Shown: piece by piece, positions 58,953 to 64,000 of the stretch
Numbering within the stretch: position 1 is the stretch's first letter
Layout of the letters: each line of letters begins with the position of its first letter
Assembly: GCA_019635755.1 (NCBI GenBank)
Contig: JAHBYW010000009.1
Span: 124,001 to 188,000, forward strand
Direction of reading: 5' to 3'
Source of the DNA: Rhizobiaceae bacterium
GTDB taxonomy: Bacteria; Pseudomonadota; Alphaproteobacteria; Rhizobiales; Rhizobiaceae
Length of the DNA stretch: 64,000 nucleotides
Translations under genes and position numbers: made by a program
Notes under the pieces: model-generated
Seen by the model: the letters and a program-made list of their open reading frames with translations, nothing else
Database searches by the model: none
Told to the model about the DNA's origin: nothing

Positions 58953-59906
58953 ATGGTTCGGATCGGCAGACACGGATTCGCGGGCGCGCTGGCGTTTTGC
59001 CTCGCGTTCACCTTGGCCGGCTGTTCCGGGCTCGGCGTCTACAACGACATCGGCGAACTGACGGCCCAGGGCGACGCCGGCGACGTCGTCGTGGAAGACG
59101 TCGCCTACGGGCCGGAGGCGCGGCAGAAGGCGGACGTCTACGTTCCGGCCGGCCACCCGGCCGGCGCGCCGATCGTGGTGTTCTTCTACGGCGGCAAATG
59201 GTCGAGCGGGCGCAAATCCGACTATGCCTTCGTCGGCGAGGCCTTCGCCGAGCGCGGCTACGTGGCGGTGGTCGCCGACTATCGCCTCGTCCCCGCTGTC
59301 AGCTATCCGGCCTTCCTGGAGGATACGGCCAAGGCGGTCGCCTTCGCCTACAGGAACGCGCGATCCTATGGGGGCGACCCGGACAGGCTCTTCGTCGCCG
59401 GGCATTCCGCGGGAGCCTACAACGCGGCGATGATCGCCCTGGCGCCGGAGTTCCTGGCGGCCGAGGGGCTGTCGCCATCGGTCGTCAAGGCGGTCGCGCT
59501 CCTGTCCGGGCCCTACAATTTCCTCCCGCTCGACAACGACATCACGACCGCGGCCTTCGCCAGCGCGCCCGACCGGCGGGCCACACAGCCGATCTACCGG
59601 GTCGATCCCGCTGCGCCCACGCCGCCCCTCCTGCTGCTGTCCGGCGCCGACGATGCCGTCGTCAAGCCGGCGCGCCACACCGCGGCCATGGCCGCGGCGC
59701 TGGCCGCGGGCGGAAAGGGCTTCGAGCAAAAGACCTATCCGGGGATCGGCCACCCCGGCATGGTCCTGTCGCTCGGAGGCATGATGCAGAAGCGCGCCCC
59801 CGTGCTGGAGGACATCCTGGCCTTCTTCTCGCGCCATGGGGCGGGGACCCAAGGGGATGCCGCGACCGCCGGCCAGCCGACGTCGATCCCGGCGGTTGCC
59901 GGTTGA
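58953..59906 (+). CDS. Lipoprotein alpha/beta hydrolase
   Basis: A 317-aa esterase-like protein. The signal sequence ends in the lipobox TLAGC, so it is exported and lipidated. The hydrolase core shows IVVFFYGGKWSSGRK (oxyanion region, an HGG relative), the nucleophile FVAGHSAGAYNAAM, LLSGADDAVVKP with the acid, and IGHPGMV with the His. It belongs to the BD-FAE/carboxylesterase type. Substrate unknown. Confidence 0.9.
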   Translation: MVRIGRHGFAGALAFCLAFTLAGCSGLGVYNDIGELTAQGDAGDVVVEDVAYGPEARQKADVYVPAGHPAGAPIVVFFYGGKWSSGRKSDYAFVGEAFAERGYVAVVADYRLVPAVSYPAFLEDTAKAVAFAYRNARSYGGDPDRLFVAGHSAGAYNAAMIALAPEFLAAEGLSPSVVKAVALLSGPYNFLPLDNDITTAAFASAPDRRATQPIYRVDPAAPTPPLLLLSGADDAVVKPARHTAAMAAALAAGGKGFEQKTYPGIGHPGMVLSLGGMMQKRAPVLEDILAFFSRHGAGTQGDAATAGQPTSIPAVAG

Positions 59907-59997
59907 CAAGCGCGAATCCCGCAACGCACTCTGCTACCCGAGGGGCTGGACACGGCGGCGACGCAGAGCGCCGCCGATCCGCAACAGAGTGGCTTGC

Positions 59998-61032
59998 ATG
60001 GCGCTGCGTATCCTGCTGGTCCAGGTCGTCTGGATTGTCGTCTTTGTCGCGCTCCACCAGGTCGGACTGTTTCCTTCGCTTGGCGCCATCACGGCCTTCC
60101 TGACCGGCACCGCGGCCGGCTGGGTCGCGAGCCTCCTGCTGGCGATCTACCTTGGCGCGCTGCTGTTCCTGACCTGGAAGACGGAGGTCCAGCCGCGCCT
60201 GCACGGGTTTCTGCTCAATCCGTCGCAGCACAAGCCCGTCGTCGACTTCTTCATGCGCGGCTATCCGCGGTTCTACGACACGTCGACCCGCGAGTTTCAG
60301 TGGGTGGGCGAACTGGAGCGGGCCGCCCCGGTCATCCTTGACGAAGCGCGCGAGATGATCCGCGCCAATGGCGGGGAGCCCGGCGCGGCTTTCAAGACCG
60401 CGTACGACAACCGGCTGCTCAAGCTCGGCGGCAGCTGGAAGACGCTCAATCTGATGAGCTACGGCCAGCCCAATTCGCCGCTGATGCCGCGCACGATGGA
60501 GGTCATGCGGCGGGTGCCGAACCTCTTCCTGGTCAATCTCTCGCGGATGGCGCCGAAGTCCCGTCTGAAGTTCCACGCGGGCGAATCGACCGCCTATGTG
60601 CGCTGCCATATGGGCATCAAGATCCCGGCGCAGGCACCCGTCACGGCCATGCATGTCCGCGACGAGCAGCGCTCCTGGGAAGAGGGCAAGGTGCTGGCCT
60701 TCTGTGACGGCCAGTGGCACGGCTCGGTCAACGGCAGCGACGAGGAGCGGTACGTGCTGATCTTCGACGTTATGCCGTCGGGCCTCGGCTGGTACACCAA
60801 GCAGTTCTGCGCGCTGATGGTCGCGTTCAACGTGACCCAGCTTCTCCTGCCCGGACGTTTGGGACTCGACGAGCCGCTCTGGCACCCCGGTGTCTTCCTG
60901 GCGAACACGCTGATGGCGGTGGCGGGGCTGCCGATGCTGGTCGGCTTCTACGCCTATTTCTGCAGCCTGGACGGCGAGCGCCCCAAATGGCTCGGCCGGC
61001 TGGGGGATGCCGGCTTCGGATTCTACTATTGA
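59998..61032 (+). CDS. Membrane-bound aspartyl/asparaginyl beta-hydroxylase-like protein
   Basis: A 344-aa protein with two N-terminal helices (about 4-26 and 38-60) and two near the C-terminus (about 272-330). The cytoplasmic or lumenal middle domain is a double-stranded beta helix of the AspH type: SRLKFHAGESTAYVRCHMGI with H193, and FCDGQWHGSVNGSDEERYVLIFD with H241 and the 2-oxoglutarate-binding Arg. Fe(II)/2OG hydroxylation is expected. It lies 140 bp before the polyketide synthase in the same direction, so it may tailor its product. Confidence 0.88.
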   Translation: MALRILLVQVVWIVVFVALHQVGLFPSLGAITAFLTGTAAGWVASLLLAIYLGALLFLTWKTEVQPRLHGFLLNPSQHKPVVDFFMRGYPRFYDTSTREFQWVGELERAAPVILDEAREMIRANGGEPGAAFKTAYDNRLLKLGGSWKTLNLMSYGQPNSPLMPRTMEVMRRVPNLFLVNLSRMAPKSRLKFHAGESTAYVRCHMGIKIPAQAPVTAMHVRDEQRSWEEGKVLAFCDGQWHGSVNGSDEERYVLIFDVMPSGLGWYTKQFCALMVAFNVTQLLLPGRLGLDEPLWHPGVFLANTLMAVAGLPMLVGFYAYFCSLDGERPKWLGRLGDAGFGFYY

Positions 61033-61171
61033 CCGCGCCGTGCATCTCGCGCGACCGGATACCGCGGGGCCGCCATTGCGACCGGCCTTCGCCAATGCAA
61101 CAAGACCCGTGGCATGGCACCGCCTGGCGATCCCGGCGGCGCGTGCGCGTGGCGGATGAGAGGAATGCGGC

Positions 61172-64000
61172 ATGACGGTCACTGAGAACGAGCCGCTCGC
61201 CATCGTTGGCATCGGCTGCCGCTTCCCGGGCCACGCGAACGATCCGGAATCGTTCTGGAACCTAATGATCGAGAAGCGCTCGGCGTTGCGCGACGTGCCG
61301 GCCGATCGCTGGAACGCCGTCCGGTATTATGGCGACGACCGCAACGCGGCGGGTCGTGTCATCACCACGCGCGGCGGATTCCTCGACCATCATGACCGCT
61401 TCGACGCGGGCTTCTTCAACATCTCGCCGCGCGAGGCGGTGCGCATGGATCCGCAGCAGCGCTGGCTGCTGGAAGTGGCGTGGGAAACGCTGGAGGATGC
61501 CGGCATGCCGCTGCGCAAGCTGCGCGGCACCGAGACCGGCGTGTTCGTCGGCATCTCGGCCTATGAATACGGGACGCTCCAGACCCGCAACACGTTCGGC
61601 ACCGACGTGCACTCGTCGAGCGGCGTGGCGCTGTCGATCGCGTCCAACCGCATCTCCTACCAGTTCGACCTGAAGGGCCAGAGCGTGTCCGTCGACGCGG
61701 CCTGCGCCTCGGCGCTGGTCGCCGTCCACCAGGCCTGCACGAGCATCTGGACCGGCGAGTGCGACATGGTGCTGGCGGGCGGTGTCAACGCGCTGCTGAC
61801 GCCGGACGGCACCATCGGCTTCTCGAAGGCCGGCATGCTGTCGCCCGACGGCGAGTGCTTCGCCTTCGACGCGCGCGCCAACGGCTTCGCCCGCAGCGAG
61901 GGCGCCGGCCTGCTCTTCATCAAGCGCCTGTCGCGCGCCAGGGCCGACGGGGACCGCATCTATGCGCTGATCCGCGCCACGGCGGCCAACCAGGACGGCC
62001 GCACGTCCTCCATGCTGGTGCCGGGACGTGCCTCGCAGGAAGCCCTGATGCGCAGCGCCTACAAGCGCGCCGGCATCGACCCGAACCGCATCGCCTATGT
62101 CGAGGCGCACGGCACCGGCACGCAGGTCGGCGACCCGATCGAGGCCGGCGCGATCTCGAGCGTCATGGCCAAGGGTCGCACCGGCGGCGGCCGGTTCCGC
62201 ATCGGCTCGGCGAAGTCCAACACCGGCCACCTCGAGTCGGCCGCCGGCGCGGTCGGCATGGTCAAGGCGGCGCTGGTGCTTTCCAAGGGGATCGTGCCGC
62301 CGAACCAGAACTTCGTCACGCCGAATCCGAACATCCCCTTCGAGGAGCACAATGTCCGTATCCCGACGGAGGCGGAGCCGCTGGTGCTCGACGGCGAACT
62401 GCCCGTCGTCGGCGTGAACTCGTTCGGCTTCGGCGGATCCAACGCCCATGTCGTGCTGGAGCAGGCGCCCCTGTCGCCGGAGAAGCCGCGGCCCGCCGCG
62501 TCGGCGGATCGGCCGCTCGTGCTCGCCGTGTCGGCGCGCGACGAGACCGCCCTGAAGCTGCTGGTGCAGAAGTACCGCCGGCTCCTCGCCCGTGGCACCG
62601 AGAACGCGCGGGACGTCTGCGCCAACGCCGGCGCGCGCCGGGAGCACCTCACCCACCGCCTCGTCTTCATCGGTCGCGGCGCGCAGGAATTGTGCCAGCG
62701 CATCGATGCCTGGCTGGGGCGCGCCACCGATCCGGGCGTTGTCGCCGGCTCCGGCTCGGAGACGCCGCCGCGCATCACCTTCGTCTATTCCGGCCAGGGC
62801 GGGCAGTGGTGGCGGATGGGCCGCGACCTGTTCGCACGCGAGCCGGTGTTCCGCGATACGATCGAACGCGTCGACGCCGTGATCCGCACGATGGCGGACT
62901 GGTCGCTGGTGGAGGAACTGCACCGCCCGCAGGAAAGCTCGAACATCGACCGGACCGACATCGCGCAGCCGGCGATCTTCGCCATTCAGGCGGGTCTGGC
63001 CGACCTTCTGAAATCGTGGGGTGTCGTCCCCGCCCGCGTGGTCGGCCACAGCGTCGGCGAGGTCGCAGCGGCGCTGGGCGCCGGCGCGCTTTCCTTCGAG
63101 GATGCCGTCCGCGTCATCTTCCATCGCAGCCGCCTCCAGCACAGCACAGCGGGCCGTGGCGGCATGGCCGCCGTTGGCCTGTCCGAGCAGCAGGCGCGGC
63201 TGATGATCAGCCAGGAGCCGGGCCTCGACGTCGCCGCGATCAACAGCGCGTCGATGGTGACGATTGCCGGCGAGAACGAAGCGCTGGCCCGCGTGCTGTC
63301 GGCCCTGGAGGCGGACGGCGTGTTCGTGCGCAAGCTGCCGATCAACTACGCCTTCCACACCGCTCAGATGGACCCGATCCGCGACGACCTCGTCGCATCG
63401 CTGGTCGGGACACGGCCGGGTGACGGCGGCGTCCCCTTCGTCTCGACGGTGACCGGCGAGGTGGTGCAGGGGTCCGGCATCGACGCGGCCTACTGGTGGA
63501 AGAACGTGCGCGAACCGGTACGCTTCGAGAAGGCGATCCGCAGCTGCGTCGACCTCGGCACCGATCTCTTCATTGAAGTCGGCCCGCATTCGTCGCTGGT
63601 CAACAGCGTGACCGAGACCGTGTCCGCCATGAAGGCCACTGCGACCGTCGCACACACGCTGCGCCGCCAGCAGGACGATTCCGCCGAACTCCTCGCCAAC
63701 GTCGCCAGGATGCACATCGCCGGCGTCGACCTCGATTGGGCCGCCCTGAACCAGAGCGACGGCCGCTTTGTCCGGCTGCCGTCCTATCCGTGGAGCTGGA
63801 AGTCCTATTGGACCGAGGCGCCGGAGACCGAACAGACGCGCCTGACACCGGAAGTCTCGCCGCTGGTCGGCTGGCGCCAGCCGGGCTCGGTGGCGCTGTG
63901 GGAATCGCTCCCCGATCCGCGCCGGCTGCACTATCTCGAAGACCACCGCATCTGGAACAGCATCGTCATGCCCGCGGCGGCGTTCGTGGAGATGGGTCTG
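61172..64000 (+). CDS. Type I polyketide synthase, N-terminal part (KS-AT-DH...)
   Basis: The first 943 residues of a modular or iterative type I PKS; the rest lies beyond the window. Ketosynthase: about 8-430, with C178 in DAACASALVA, H313 in EAHGTGTQVGDP and H353 in AKSNTGH. Acyltransferase: about 540-830, with S627 in GHSVGE and NYAFHTAQMDP; the YAFH motif suggests a malonyl/methylmalonyl-type choice that is not clear-cut. A dehydratase begins near 890; H925 starts its HxxxGxxxxP motif, which here reads HRIWNSIVMP with Asn for Gly. GAGGAA precedes the ATG by 6 bases. Confidence 0.97.
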   Translation, partial: MTVTENEPLAIVGIGCRFPGHANDPESFWNLMIEKRSALRDVPADRWNAVRYYGDDRNAAGRVITTRGGFLDHHDRFDAGFFNISPREAVRMDPQQRWLLEVAWETLEDAGMPLRKLRGTETGVFVGISAYEYGTLQTRNTFGTDVHSSSGVALSIASNRISYQFDLKGQSVSVDAACASALVAVHQACTSIWTGECDMVLAGGVNALLTPDGTIGFSKAGMLSPDGECFAFDARANGFARSEGAGLLFIKRLSRARADGDRIYALIRATAANQDGRTSSMLVPGRASQEALMRSAYKRAGIDPNRIAYVEAHGTGTQVGDPIEAGAISSVMAKGRTGGGRFRIGSAKSNTGHLESAAGAVGMVKAALVLSKGIVPPNQNFVTPNPNIPFEEHNVRIPTEAEPLVLDGELPVVGVNSFGFGGSNAHVVLEQAPLSPEKPRPAASADRPLVLAVSARDETALKLLVQKYRRLLARGTENARDVCANAGARREHLTHRLVFIGRGAQELCQRIDAWLGRATDPGVVAGSGSETPPRITFVYSGQGGQWWRMGRDLFAREPVFRDTIERVDAVIRTMADWSLVEELHRPQESSNIDRTDIAQPAIFAIQAGLADLLKSWGVVPARVVGHSVGEVAAALGAGALSFEDAVRVIFHRSRLQHSTAGRGGMAAVGLSEQQARLMISQEPGLDVAAINSASMVTIAGENEALARVLSALEADGVFVRKLPINYAFHTAQMDPIRDDLVASLVGTRPGDGGVPFVSTVTGEVVQGSGIDAAYWWKNVREPVRFEKAIRSCVDLGTDLFIEVGPHSSLVNSVTETVSAMKATATVAHTLRRQQDDSAELLANVARMHIAGVDLDWAALNQSDGRFVRLPSYPWSWKSYWTEAPETEQTRLTPEVSPLVGWRQPGSVALWESLPDPRRLHYLEDHRIWNSIVMPAAAFVEMGL

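Noticed and set aside
61262-63946. A very long open frame (894 codons) on the minus strand
   Set aside because: It lies fully antisense to the polyketide synthase, whose KS, AT and DH motifs are unambiguous. High-GC codon bias opens the complementary frame.
1-64000. Complete prophage
   Set aside because: Only one virion-like gene and small phage-like genes were found; terminase, portal, capsid, tail and lysis genes are absent.

Overview
This window is chromosomal DNA of a high-GC alphaproteobacterium, most likely in the Rhizobiales (Hyphomicrobiales). The signs are a CtrA/RcdA cell-cycle module with two perfect TTAA-N7-TTAAC boxes, an EcfG-type general stress promoter in front of an rpoH2-type sigma factor, the DUF4164-zapA pair, an L21 protein with a helix-hairpin-helix tail, and palindromic rhizobial-type interspersed repeats. 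No species name can be fixed from the sequence alone.

Layout. 0-5.5 kb: a broken-off propionyl-CoA synthetase, then ybgC-ruvB-ruvA-ruvC on the minus strand, with a vapBC-type toxin-antitoxin cassette and a truncated toxin copy lodged between ruvA and ruvB, followed by rcdA. 5.5-5.9 kb: a regulatory interval with two CtrA boxes, an intrinsic terminator and a possible small RNA. 6-30 kb: ordinary metabolic and housekeeping genes: acyl-CoA synthetase, TauE/SafE exporter, ThiE-like protein, Sel1 protein, EF-P, SuhB, pyrophosphatase, LemA/TPM cluster, pyridoxal kinase, carbonic anhydrase, Bcr/CflA exporter with MarR regulator, oligopeptidase, an RTX surface or secreted protein, an ATP-grasp/esterase pair, a GST and an acyl-CoA dehydrogenase. 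30-44 kb: rpoH2, an M48 lipoprotein protease, the TPP-riboswitch-controlled thiBPQ operon divergent from a thiamine pyrophosphokinase, an ABC-F ATPase, zapA, transketolase and the rplU-rpmA-GNAT operon.

43.9-56.7 kb is a 12.7-kb genomic island in tRNA-Ser(CGA). A 17-bp direct repeat of the tRNA 3' end bounds it, a tyrosine integrase lies at its right end, and matching pairs of GTGCCCCA sites lie about 64 bp inside each end. Its cargo is a five-gene plus-strand cluster of unknown small proteins beginning with a two-TM protein, a 1266-aa protein resembling podovirus internal-virion or DNA-ejection proteins, several small phage-like genes, a serine recombinase with a 29-bp-spaced repeat array at its promoter, a membrane protein and a protein with two restriction-endonuclease-like domains. 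It could be a phage satellite, a prophage remnant or a defence island; no capsid, portal or terminase gene is visible.

57-64 kb returns to chromosomal genes: an L,D-transpeptidase lipoprotein, exonuclease III, a lipoprotein alpha/beta hydrolase, a membrane-bound aspartyl/asparaginyl beta-hydroxylase-like protein, and the start of a type I polyketide synthase (KS-AT-DH...) that runs out of the window.
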